This document shows positions 16,688-24,214 of a stretch of DNA of 64,000 nt, piece by piece. The position numbers and the translations under genes were made by a program. The DNA lies in assembly GCA_949290785.1 (NCBI GenBank), contig CASETE010000006.1, positions 1 to 64,000 on the forward strand. The letters run 5' to 3'. Origin of the DNA: an uncultured Pseudomonadota bacterium (lineage in GTDB: Bacteria; Pseudomonadota; Alphaproteobacteria; Rs-D84). Position 1 is the first letter of the stretch. Each line of letters begins with the position of its first letter. The notes under the pieces are model-generated. The model made no database searches. It saw only the letters and a program-made list of their open reading frames with translations, and was not told where the DNA came from.

Positions 16688-16935
16688 AAATAACAGTTTC
16701 GCAAAAGTATTTACTGTTTTTGTTGTTGGGAATAGTAATAGGTTGGGGGGCAACGTTGTTATGGCAAAATGTTGCTGAATATTCTCTTACAAACACAAGC
16801 GATGTTGTTTGTCCTGATGGAAACGCGCCTGATAAGAATGGTTGTTGCGCGGGCGAGGTTTTTACAGATATGGGGGACCTAGGTTTTAACTGTTGCCCTG
16901 AAAATGGTGACAGTTGCTTTCCGCCAATTAAATAA
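16684..16935 (+). CDS. small membrane-anchored six-cysteine protein
   Basis: 83 residues: a hydrophobic N-terminal helix (about 7-26) and a compact extracytoplasmic tail that is almost only the six-cysteine motif (C43, C54-C55, C70-C71, C78; CPDG, GCCAGE, NCCPENG, CFPPI). Inter-cysteine spacings of 11, 15 and 7 match those at the C-terminus of the preceding protein. Three disulfides or a metal site are both possible. ATGA overlap with the upstream gene implies coupled translation. Confidence 0.72.
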   Translation: MKITVSQKYLLFLLLGIVIGWGATLLWQNVAEYSLTNTSDVVCPDGNAPDKNGCCAGEVFTDMGDLGFNCCPENGDSCFPPIK

Positions 16936-16949
16936 TTAAAGGAAATAAA

Positions 16950-17825
16950 ATGGTAAAAGAAAACAAAATTACTGATTCAAAGACAAAAGTTGTTCGTAGG
17001 GGCAGGGTATGGTTTTGGATTATTTTTTGTTTGCTGATTGCGGGGCTGGCTGTTTTTGGTATGTATCAACGCGGTGTGTTTGGTTTGTCTGATAAAGTTG
17101 AAACCCAAGAAATTGTACAAGAAGCACAAAACGTAACAGACGAGATTAACTCGGAAATTGTGCAAACGGTTGATAGTGAGGCTGATGCAGAAATTACAGA
17201 ACCAAAAGACAATGACGAGTCAAAAGATATTGCTGTTGTCCCAGCGTGTAAAGTTATAGAAAATATATTGTTGAAAAATGTTGTTGATGATGAAATGGAT
17301 GTGCCTTATGGACAACTTAATTCGGCGCACATTTATGAAGTTTTAGCAGAAAAGGGTTGTCCGGAAAACTCTAAATTTTTTGCTGATATGGCACTTCGCA
17401 AGAAAGTAATTGCAGAAGCATTGTTAGCACTTGATTACGAAACTAAAAATCCAAGTGAATATTTATATTCAGAAGAAAAAATATGTCAAACCATTGAAAA
17501 CAGATTGATGAGAAATATAGACATAAATGCATATAGTTATAAGGATTTTTTAAATAACGCTAAAAATTATGCTGTATTATATGAATATGGTTGTTGCGAT
17601 AACAAACCGGCATATATGCGTGCCGCTGTTCGTGAACTGGGGGTGGCGGTTGCGTTAATGCCTACGGATAAAATGAGTCGCGATGAAATTGTAACGGTTG
17701 TTGAAATCTGTAAAAGTTTGGGCGTTGCCCAGGCGGCGCATTTGATGTTACAAAGATTAAAGGCTCGTGGTTATGATATGGAATTTTTGATGGAATTAGA
17801 GGCCATCATTCACGGAATAAGGTAA
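16950..17825 (+). CDS. membrane-anchored cysteine-module protein with tandem B modules
   Basis: 291 residues: cytoplasmic basic tail, membrane helix at about 21-39, an acidic low-complexity linker (about 50-95), then two tandem copies of module B: C100-C137 (CKVIENILLKN to AEKGCPENSKFF) and C179-C215 (CQTIENRLMRN to YEYGCCDNKPAY). Each is followed by an A..R(E/K)xxxAxAL helix. The repeat looks like a helical-hairpin scaffold of TPR/Sel1 flavour stapled by a cysteine pair; this is inference. SD AAAGGAAA. Last gene of the cluster; a weak hairpin lies at 17851-17866. Confidence 0.74.
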   Translation: MVKENKITDSKTKVVRRGRVWFWIIFCLLIAGLAVFGMYQRGVFGLSDKVETQEIVQEAQNVTDEINSEIVQTVDSEADAEITEPKDNDESKDIAVVPACKVIENILLKNVVDDEMDVPYGQLNSAHIYEVLAEKGCPENSKFFADMALRKKVIAEALLALDYETKNPSEYLYSEEKICQTIENRLMRNIDINAYSYKDFLNNAKNYAVLYEYGCCDNKPAYMRAAVRELGVAVALMPTDKMSRDEIVTVVEICKSLGVAQAAHLMLQRLKARGYDMEFLMELEAIIHGIR

Positions 17826-17905
17826 ATAAATATATGTACCTTTTTGGAATTAAACGCTTGCGTTTAGCGAAATTTATTATATAATCACAAAGCTTTGAAT
17901 TTGTT

Positions 17906-17980
17906 GCGGGCATAGTACAAAGGCTAGTATGCAAGCCTTCCAAGCTTGAAATGCGGGTTCGATTCCCGCTGCCCGCACCA
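17906..17980 (+). tRNA. tRNA-Gly (anticodon UCC)
   Basis: Complete cloverleaf: acceptor GCGGGCA/TGCCCGC, D-stem GTAC/GTAT with GG in the loop, anticodon stem CAAGC/GCTTG with loop CTTCCAA (anticodon TCC), T-arm GCGGG-TTCGATT-CCCGC, discriminator A and encoded CCA. Confidence 0.96.
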
Positions 17981-17986
17981 AGGATT

Positions 17987-18073
17987 GGGCGTGCGCCGGA
18001 GTTGGAGAGCCGGGGCAGACTGTAAATCTGTTGGCTTAAGCCTGAGGTGGTTCGAATCCACCCACTCCCACCA
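17987..18073 (+). tRNA. tRNA-Tyr (anticodon GUA)
   Basis: Class II tRNA with a long variable arm (GGCTTAAGCC). Anticodon loop CTGTAAA (anticodon GTA) on stem GCAGA/TCTGT, D-stem CCGG/CCGG with loop AGTTGGAGAG, T-arm GGTGG-TTCGAAT-CCACC, discriminator A and encoded CCA. The acceptor GGGCGTG/CACTCCC has one C-U mismatch at the fourth pair, and position 8 is C instead of the near-universal U. It follows tRNA-Gly by 6 bases and is probably co-transcribed. Confidence 0.9.
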
Positions 18074-18080
18074 AAAAACA

Positions 18081-18106
18081 AACCGACCGAGCAGGTCGGT
18101 TTTTAT
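18081..18106 (+). terminator. terminator of the tRNA-Gly/tRNA-Tyr unit
   Basis: AACCGACC/GGTCGGTT with a GAGCA loop followed by T-rich sequence, 8 bases after the tRNA-Tyr CCA. Confidence 0.88.
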
Positions 18107-18250
18107 TTCGTGGCATGTTTTATGGATTAGTTCATACAAATCGTTAGATTGTTTGGTTCGGACAAGCGCGCGGTGCGTAGTGAAATGGGGCGACGCAATT
18201 TTGCGTTGGGAATTACCCACCACAAAATAAACTGACTATATAAGTTTGTT

Positions 18251-18706
18251 TTACCTTTGTTTATCAATATTTATGAAAAAGTTGTGACGATGGTTTTTAT
18301 TTTCTACATCTTTAAGTGTTTTTATTTTTTCTAGTTCTTCTTGATCAATTATTGCAACAACTTCATATTCTTGGTCTTTCAAGGAATTTAGTATATGAAA
18401 TACTTGTTGCCCAATTTTAACCGGTAAAGATAATAATTTACGGCAATTTGAAGCATCAATATATTTGCATCTTGGTTCAATAATATGGTATTGACCATCT
18501 TGCATTTTTACTGCAGGGACAGTATGGTCGTTATTTGTTTCGCCTTTATCTAACAATTCTTTGTTTACTGTTATGACGGCCTTTAAATCTAAACCACTGT
18601 TTTTTCCAGCCTCTAAAAACGCTTTGGTCATACCGGTGCAAGATATAGTGTCTGTATCGCAGGGGGAAACAATGACTATTTCTTGTGATGGTAAAGATAT
18701 TGTCAT
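18251..18706 (-). CDS. hypothetical protein, 151 aa
   Basis: No family recognised. The protein is soluble and mixed alpha/beta, with hydrophobic strands (SQEIVIVSP near the N-terminus, YEVVAIIDQEELEKI near residue 120) and an N-terminal segment with two cysteines (PCDTDTISCTGMTKAF) that could be a catalytic or metal-binding element. A second cysteine pair lies at about 79-87 (RCKYIDASNC). No signal peptide and no convincing SD. It stands alone, convergent with the tRNA unit and divergent from the methyltransferase-like gene. Confidence 0.6.
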   Translation of the reverse strand: MTISLPSQEIVIVSPCDTDTISCTGMTKAFLEAGKNSGLDLKAVITVNKELLDKGETNNDHTVPAVKMQDGQYHIIEPRCKYIDASNCRKLLSLPVKIGQQVFHILNSLKDQEYEVVAIIDQEELEKIKTLKDVENKNHRHNFFINIDKQR

Positions 18707-18777
18707 TCGTGGTGAATAAAATTATCTACGTCAAGGATATAAGCATATAGAACAATTTTTTGTTAGTTATAAAAATC

Positions 18778-18808
18778 AAGAACATCGCGTTTTAGTGGTG
18801 TTCTTTTA
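18778..18808. terminator. terminator-like hairpin in a divergent intergenic region
   Basis: AAGAACATCGC pairs with GTGGTGTTCTT (11 pairs including G-U) around a short loop, followed by TTTATA. It lies between two divergently oriented genes, 53 bases before the methyltransferase-like start, so it may attenuate that transcript or end a short unannotated RNA. Confidence 0.45.
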
Positions 18809-18860
18809 TATTTATATCCGATTACAAAATATATATAATATGTCTTATAAGGAATCATAA

Positions 18861-19436
18861 ATGTTATTAAATATTTTAGTATATATATTTGCAATAGCGT
18901 TTTTCTTCTATGTTCTTTTTATAATAGAACAGGCATATACAGTATTTTTTCGCAGACAAGTACAATTTGTACCAAGTAACAGGAAATTAAGAAAACTTGT
19001 AATCAGGGAAATACAAAATAATTACCAAAATGCAAAAGCGATATGCGAAGTCGGTTCTGGCTTTGGTGGATTTGCTAGAAGTATCGCAAGAAATACAAAT
19101 GCAAAAATTTTTGCACTGGAAAATATGCCGTATGACGTATTCGTTGCTAAAATATTAGATTGGTTGTCGGGTTGTAACAATAAAACAATTTGGTGTGATG
19201 CGTATAAATATCTTGGTGATACAAAACAAAAGTTTGATATAGCGGTTGCATATCTTTCTCCTGCAGATGTAACTCGGTTATTGAAATATAAAAATAAAAT
19301 AAAAGTTCTGATTTCTTTGGATTTTGAAATAGATAATATGCAACCAGATAAAATAATTAGTGGCGCTTATGGGTATACGTATTTTAACGGAAAAAAGTAT
19401 CCACATAAAGCGTATGTTTATGAGTTTGATAAGTAA
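18861..19436 (+). CDS. membrane-anchored SAM-dependent methyltransferase-like protein
   Basis: 191 residues. One N-terminal membrane helix (about 4-24) is followed by a Rossmann-type domain. AICEVGSGFGGFARSIA (about 61-77) is a class I methyltransferase motif I, and FALENMPYDVFVAK is the acidic end of strand 2. A substrate cannot be inferred; membrane-bound relatives often act on lipids or envelope components. The second half is short for a full methyltransferase and the catalytic motif IV is unclear (IAVAYLSPAD). SD AAGGAA. Confidence 0.65.
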   Translation: MLLNILVYIFAIAFFFYVLFIIEQAYTVFFRRQVQFVPSNRKLRKLVIREIQNNYQNAKAICEVGSGFGGFARSIARNTNAKIFALENMPYDVFVAKILDWLSGCNNKTIWCDAYKYLGDTKQKFDIAVAYLSPADVTRLLKYKNKIKVLISLDFEIDNMQPDKIISGAYGYTYFNGKKYPHKAYVYEFDK

Positions 19437-19455
19437 AGCCCAATAAATATGAGCT

Positions 19456-21156
19456 TTACATTTCTTCTGGAATCTTTAGCCCCATTAGTTCTATTGATTT
19501 AGATAATACATTCAAAGATTGTTTTACTATTGCAAGTCTTTGTGATTTTATTTCAGGACTTATGTCATCGCGCATAATAGGGCAGGTGTGATAAAATGTG
19601 TTTATCAATTTACATAAGTCGTATGTATAATTTGCCAATATATATGGGGCACGTTTTTCAAATGCGGTTTCCGTTACACGATTGAAATCCAGCAAGAACA
19701 TTAATAAATCACGTTCTTCTGGTAATAACTGACAAGCGGCGTCCATAGAAGTATCACCAACCTTGTTTAGTATGGAATTCAATCTGACCGCCGTATACAG
19801 AATGTATGGGCCGGTTCTGCCTTCGAAATTAGTAACAGATTCCACATCAAAAATGTAATCTGATTTTACATCGTGCATCAGGTCATTAAATTTTAACGAA
19901 GCCAAAGCAATCATTTCTATCGTTTCATCAGACAGTTTTTTACCGGATTCAGTAACACGCGTGCGTACAGAATCTGCAACTATGTTTAGCATTTCATCCA
20001 AACTTGGTACATTGCCATCACGCGTTTTAAAAGGTTTACCGTCTGCACCTGTTATTGTTCCAAAACCGATGTGTTGTAATTCTATGTCTTGTGCAAAACC
20101 TACCATACGCGCTGCACGGAATATTTGTTTAAAATGTAAGGTTTGACGGTTGTCGGTAAAATAAACAATGGCATTAGGGTTGTCGGTCTTTTCACGATAA
20201 TAAATTGCCGTTAAGTCTGCCGCAGCATAAGTTTGTGCCCCCGCGCTGGAACGCCACATAACAGGCGGCATCGGTTCTGTATCTGTGTCTTGCTTTACGG
20301 ATATGATTTCAGCGCCGTCACTGTGTTCAATTATACCTTTTTCATCTAAAATTTTTTGTACGGTTGGAACGTATTCCGCTATTAATCTTTCACCTTTATT
20401 TTCATCAAATGTTAATATGTTTAAACGCTTTAATAGATTATTTACTTGTTCCAAAGACATTGGAATAAAAGCGTCATATATTTGTTTGTATTCTTTATCG
20501 CCGTTTTGTAAACCAACCGTTATTTTTTGTGCTTGTTCCAACCATGCCGGGTCTTCTTTGGCGCGTGCAGATGAAGCAGGGTACATCTTGTTAATATCAT
20601 CTACGTTTTTAGGCATGCCGTTTTCAAGTATCCAGGCAATTATTAAGCCCATAGGTCTGCCCCAGTCGCCCATATGATTATATGATTTTGTTTTGTGACC
20701 AAGAAATTGTGCAATGCGGTTAAATGTGTCGCCTACGACAGTCGTACGCAAGTGACCAATGTGTAACGTTTTCCCGACGTTATAGCCGCCGTAATCAAGG
20801 TCTATCTTTTGTGGGTTTGGGGTTTCCGGCGTCAATTTATCAGATAATGCAATTTTTTTTATGTATTCGTCTTTTAATTTCAGGTTTATAAAACCGGGAC
20901 CTGCAATAGATACTTGGTCAATGTTAGGTATTTGTTTTAAGTACGGTACCATTATCTCCGCAATGTCACGCGGTTTTTGCCCAAGGCTTTTTGTCAGTAA
21001 CATTGCAATATTTGTTGAAAAGTCACCGAAATCGCGAACTTTTGGAATTTCAACGGTCGCGTTTTTTAATATTTCAGGCGTCAGAACGTTTTTTAATTCT
21101 GGAATTTCTTGCAATTTAGATATTACAGCACTTGATACTTCTTTGTATATATTCAT
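19456..21156 (-). CDS. argS: arginyl-tRNA synthetase
   Basis: Class Ia synthetase for tRNA-Arg, 566 residues (usual about 550-590). N-terminal Add1 domain, then the HIGH motif as GGYNVGKTLHIGHLRTTVVGD (19 residues of which are at about 124-143), catalytic core with GADGKPFKTRDGN in place of KMSKS, and a C-terminal DALR anticodon-binding domain (GPYILYTAVRLNSIL onwards, helical to the end). SD AAGGT upstream of the ATG at 21156. No T-box core is present in its leader. Confidence 0.96.
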   Translation of the reverse strand: MNIYKEVSSAVISKLQEIPELKNVLTPEILKNATVEIPKVRDFGDFSTNIAMLLTKSLGQKPRDIAEIMVPYLKQIPNIDQVSIAGPGFINLKLKDEYIKKIALSDKLTPETPNPQKIDLDYGGYNVGKTLHIGHLRTTVVGDTFNRIAQFLGHKTKSYNHMGDWGRPMGLIIAWILENGMPKNVDDINKMYPASSARAKEDPAWLEQAQKITVGLQNGDKEYKQIYDAFIPMSLEQVNNLLKRLNILTFDENKGERLIAEYVPTVQKILDEKGIIEHSDGAEIISVKQDTDTEPMPPVMWRSSAGAQTYAAADLTAIYYREKTDNPNAIVYFTDNRQTLHFKQIFRAARMVGFAQDIELQHIGFGTITGADGKPFKTRDGNVPSLDEMLNIVADSVRTRVTESGKKLSDETIEMIALASLKFNDLMHDVKSDYIFDVESVTNFEGRTGPYILYTAVRLNSILNKVGDTSMDAACQLLPEERDLLMFLLDFNRVTETAFEKRAPYILANYTYDLCKLINTFYHTCPIMRDDISPEIKSQRLAIVKQSLNVLSKSIELMGLKIPEEM

Positions 21157-21215
21157 ATAAGGTACCTTTATTAATGTATTTTCATATTAATGAATAAAAA
21201 TGTGTTTTCAAGGTT

Positions 21216-22844
21216 TTATTCTTCTATTTCCACGCTGTCTATATAAGTTTTATTAACAGATTCCAAGGAGACAGGTTGAAAGTCCGGTGATATTATCGGA
21301 TCACTGTCGTCTTCTGGTAAAATGATAATATTTTCTTGCTTGGGTTGTTCTTGTTCCAAGGTTATGTGAGTGCCGTATGTTTTTGATTTGTATTTGCTGC
21401 GCAGTCTTTCTGGAATGTTTATATAGTCATTTGGATTTATACCGCTTGTTTCCAAATCCATTGCGCTGGCGGGTTTTACTTTGTGTTGTTCTATGTTATA
21501 AACCGGGGCAATAAAGTTTTGGGGGGCGTTTCGTACAACTTCTGTTGTACCCGCGTTTGTTATTTGTACTATTCGTAAAGCACGTTCGCTTTCACCGGCT
21601 GGTTTAAGTCTGAACAAACCATCTATACCGACATATCCGCTGGGGTCTAATAAATATGCCGCGTCAGATTTATTTGAATAAATCATACCAATTGCCATAT
21701 TCGTCGCGTCATAGCCAAATGTTGCAAGGCGATTCGGGGCTTGACCAGACATTTGTTCGTATATATTTGAAAATATTGGTGATATTTCCGGCAGTGTCGC
21801 ATACTTTGCACCTTGCATGGTAAAGTCTGTTGCTATATCAGAGCCTTCCCATAAAGCAGTTCCATAAAAACGTGCGTCCCTTGCGCCAACGCCGTAATAG
21901 CGCAGAAATGAAGCAATCGTTTTTGTATCATTCCCGTCACCTAAAAATAATACTGCGTCATATGGTGCATTACCTAATGTGTCGGATTTAGATAATCTAT
22001 TTAATTGCGTGTTTAAAGAAGATTTTTCAACGGCAGTTAATCTTTCTTGGGTTATTATGTCGGATAAAATTTCGCGCGCGCGGTTGTTCGCGGCAACGCG
22101 CGCCGCGTTCATAGACGCTTTTTCTGCAGTAGTTTTTATAGATTCCGAATCGTTTTCTTTATAAAAGAATATCCCAACAGTTGGTATATTATATATTTCA
22201 GAAGCACTTAACGCCGTGCCTGCCATTAATTTGCCAGATTCTGTATCAGGGGCAATAATCACGAAATTTCTAACTTTATCGTTTATCATTTCTTTTACTA
22301 TTGCTTCTATGCTATTTGTCGGCATCAGAGCCATTGTCATAATACCGTTGCCAATAGAATTGGCATCGGATGTAAATGATAAAACGGGTAGGCTTTCAGG
22401 CTTTATGCTGCGCAATATTCGGGCGTCTTGGGAAAATACAGGTCCGATAACAATCTCTGGATTTTCGGCCAGAATGTCCGGCATTTTTACGTTTATCCCA
22501 TCAGAAGAATCATAGAAAGATACAGATAAATTTTGCGGGGCGTTTTGTAATACCGCCGTTTCAATTGATGTTCTGATGGTGTCGCCGACTTTTTCGTTTT
22601 CACCAGACAGTGGTAATAAAACAGCAATTTTACGTACAGGCGCGCCGTCCATATTATCAGCAGGGCTACCAATTTTAACGTATGGTGATCCATACATTAT
22701 TTCTGTCGGTGCACGCGTTTCTGTCGTGCCATATTCACTGCGCCATTCTTGTTGTTTTGTGGCGCAACCGGCGGTCAATATCATCAAGCATAAAATAAAA
22801 AAATTCTTTATATACATTGAAAAATCCATTTTATCTTGTATCAT
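21216..22844 (-). CDS. LpoA-like penicillin-binding-protein activator lipoprotein
   Basis: 542 residues; lipobox LTAGC gives an outer-membrane lipoprotein. From about residue 65 the protein has the periplasmic-binding-protein type I fold used by LpoA/LppC and by ABC leucine-binding proteins (RKIAVLLPLSGENEKVGDTI, IVIGPVFSQDA, VDGLFRLKPAGESERAL). The family stimulates peptidoglycan synthases or acts as a generic receptor; no ABC transporter is adjacent, which favours the PBP-activator role. Start uncertain: the first ATG (22844) is only 3 nt from a TATAGT box, so ATG 22829 or 22817 is more likely if that promoter is real. Divergent from rsmI. Confidence 0.78.
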   Translation of the reverse strand: MIQDKMDFSMYIKNFFILCLMILTAGCATKQQEWRSEYGTTETRAPTEIMYGSPYVKIGSPADNMDGAPVRKIAVLLPLSGENEKVGDTIRTSIETAVLQNAPQNLSVSFYDSSDGINVKMPDILAENPEIVIGPVFSQDARILRSIKPESLPVLSFTSDANSIGNGIMTMALMPTNSIEAIVKEMINDKVRNFVIIAPDTESGKLMAGTALSASEIYNIPTVGIFFYKENDSESIKTTAEKASMNAARVAANNRAREILSDIITQERLTAVEKSSLNTQLNRLSKSDTLGNAPYDAVLFLGDGNDTKTIASFLRYYGVGARDARFYGTALWEGSDIATDFTMQGAKYATLPEISPIFSNIYEQMSGQAPNRLATFGYDATNMAIGMIYSNKSDAAYLLDPSGYVGIDGLFRLKPAGESERALRIVQITNAGTTEVVRNAPQNFIAPVYNIEQHKVKPASAMDLETSGINPNDYINIPERLRSKYKSKTYGTHITLEQEQPKQENIIILPEDDSDPIISPDFQPVSLESVNKTYIDSVEIEE

Positions 22845-22865
22845 TTTACTATAAAAGGATTACGA

Positions 22866-23660
22866 ATGCAATCTGGGCTTTATATCGTTGGTACGCCAAT
22901 AGGTAATTTATCTGATTTTTCTCCACGCGCAATAGAAGTGTTGCAGAATGTGGATTTGATTGCTGCAGAAGATACAAGGGTTTTCGGTAAACTTGCCAGT
23001 CATTTCGATATAAAAACAAAACGTATTTCTTGTCACGAGCATAATGAACGTGACGTTGTACCTGAAATAATAAATAAAATTTCTTTGGGTGCGGCGGTGG
23101 CTGCCGTATCCGATGCCGGCATGCCGGGTATAAGTGACCCTGGATTTCGTTTAGTTCGTGCCGCAAGAGAGGCCAAATTACCTGTTTTTGTTGTGCCCGG
23201 ACCCGTCGCAGCGATATCGGCGTTGGTATTGTCCGGTTTCCCAACAGATAGGTTTACTTTTTGCGGTTTTTTTGATGAGAAAAAGTTACGCGAAGATAAT
23301 AAAATTCGGCATACAATCATTTATTATGAAAGTCCGAATAGAATTATGGAAACGATATCTGCTTTGGCGCGCGTTATGCCAGAAAGGCAGATTGCCATAG
23401 TTCGTGAAATCACAAAAATTCATGAAGAGACAATTATTGGGTATCCAGCAGATTTAATGCACATAGCGCCACCAAGAGGGGAAATTGTAATCGTTGTTGC
23501 TCCTGCGCCAGAACATAAAATGTCTGATTCTGAAATTACCGAATTAATAAATGATATTTCTGCGTCATCTATGAAATCTGCCGCCAACGATTTGGCTTTG
23601 CGGGCAGGTATATCTAAAAAAGAGGCTTATAATAGGCTATTACAAAAAGGGAAAAAATAA
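22866..23660 (+). CDS. rsmI: 16S rRNA (cytidine-1402-2'-O)-methyltransferase
   Basis: Methylates the ribose of C1402 in the ribosomal P site. 264 residues: N-terminal YIVGTPIGNLSDFSPRA, AEDTRVFGKL, SDAGMPGISDPG and VPGPVAAISALVLSG are the tetrapyrrole-methylase-fold signatures of RsmI. The start is set by SD AAAGGA before ATG 22866, and the family begins here. Its TAA shares a base with the engB ATG (TAATG). In alphaproteobacteria rsmI usually sits beside an LpoA-like lipoprotein, as here, though divergently oriented. Confidence 0.95.
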   Translation: MQSGLYIVGTPIGNLSDFSPRAIEVLQNVDLIAAEDTRVFGKLASHFDIKTKRISCHEHNERDVVPEIINKISLGAAVAAVSDAGMPGISDPGFRLVRAAREAKLPVFVVPGPVAAISALVLSGFPTDRFTFCGFFDEKKLREDNKIRHTIIYYESPNRIMETISALARVMPERQIAIVREITKIHEETIIGYPADLMHIAPPRGEIVIVVAPAPEHKMSDSEITELINDISASSMKSAANDLALRAGISKKEAYNRLLQKGKK

Positions 23661-24214
23661 TGATAAAATTTGTCGGCAGTTTTGAAACCGTTTCAAGTTT
23701 ACCAAAAACTCAATTCCCAGAATATGCCTTCATAGGGCGCAGTAATGTAGGTAAGTCTTCGTTGATAAACGCTGTTGTTGGAACCAAGATTGCCAGAACG
23801 TCTAATACGCCTGGTCGTACGCAATCTTTAAATTTGTTTAACATAGATGATAGAATAATGATTGTTGATTTACCTGGGTATGGTTATGCCAAGGTTTCAA
23901 AAGAGCAAGCGTTGCAATGGTTGCACAGATTAGAAGATTATCTGATGAATCGCCGTCAATTAACAAGACTGTTTATATTGATTGATTCAAGAATAGGTGT
24001 GCGCGATTCCGATTTAGATTTAATGGATTTTTGCGATTTAAACGGTATTTCATATCAAGTCGTTTATACAAAAAAAGATAAGCGGGTGCGTGAAACGAAC
24101 CAAATAAAGTTGTCGCATGATAATCATCCTGCGATGTTGGCCGATATATTAGAAACGTCGGCAGAGAAAAAAACAGGTCTGGAACCTATAAGGGTGGCAC
24201 TTGGTATCAAATAA
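23660..24214 (+). CDS. engB: ribosome biogenesis GTP-binding protein EngB/YihA/YsxC
   Basis: Essential GTPase for large-subunit assembly. 184 residues with G1 GRSNVGKSSLINAV (about 27), G2 region NTPGRTQSLN, G3 DLPGYGYAKVS, G4 YTKKDKR (TKxD) and G5 ETSAEK. TAATG overlap with rsmI upstream and a 14-base overlap with addB downstream show a tight operon. Confidence 0.95.
   Translation: MIKFVGSFETVSSLPKTQFPEYAFIGRSNVGKSSLINAVVGTKIARTSNTPGRTQSLNLFNIDDRIMIVDLPGYGYAKVSKEQALQWLHRLEDYLMNRRQLTRLFILIDSRIGVRDSDLDLMDFCDLNGISYQVVYTKKDKRVRETNQIKLSHDNHPAMLADILETSAEKKTGLEPIRVALGIK

Noticed and set aside
17806-18230. Open frames across the two tRNA genes on both strands
   Set aside because: They are antisense or readthrough products of tRNA sequence (with typical SGWIRTTSGLSQQ-like strings) and have no RBS or family support.
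18670-18718. Short plus-strand frame starting after AGGGGGAAACA and ending just before a terminator-like hairpin
   Set aside because: Only 15 codons and antisense to the N-terminus of the gene at 18251-18706; not enough to claim a peptide.
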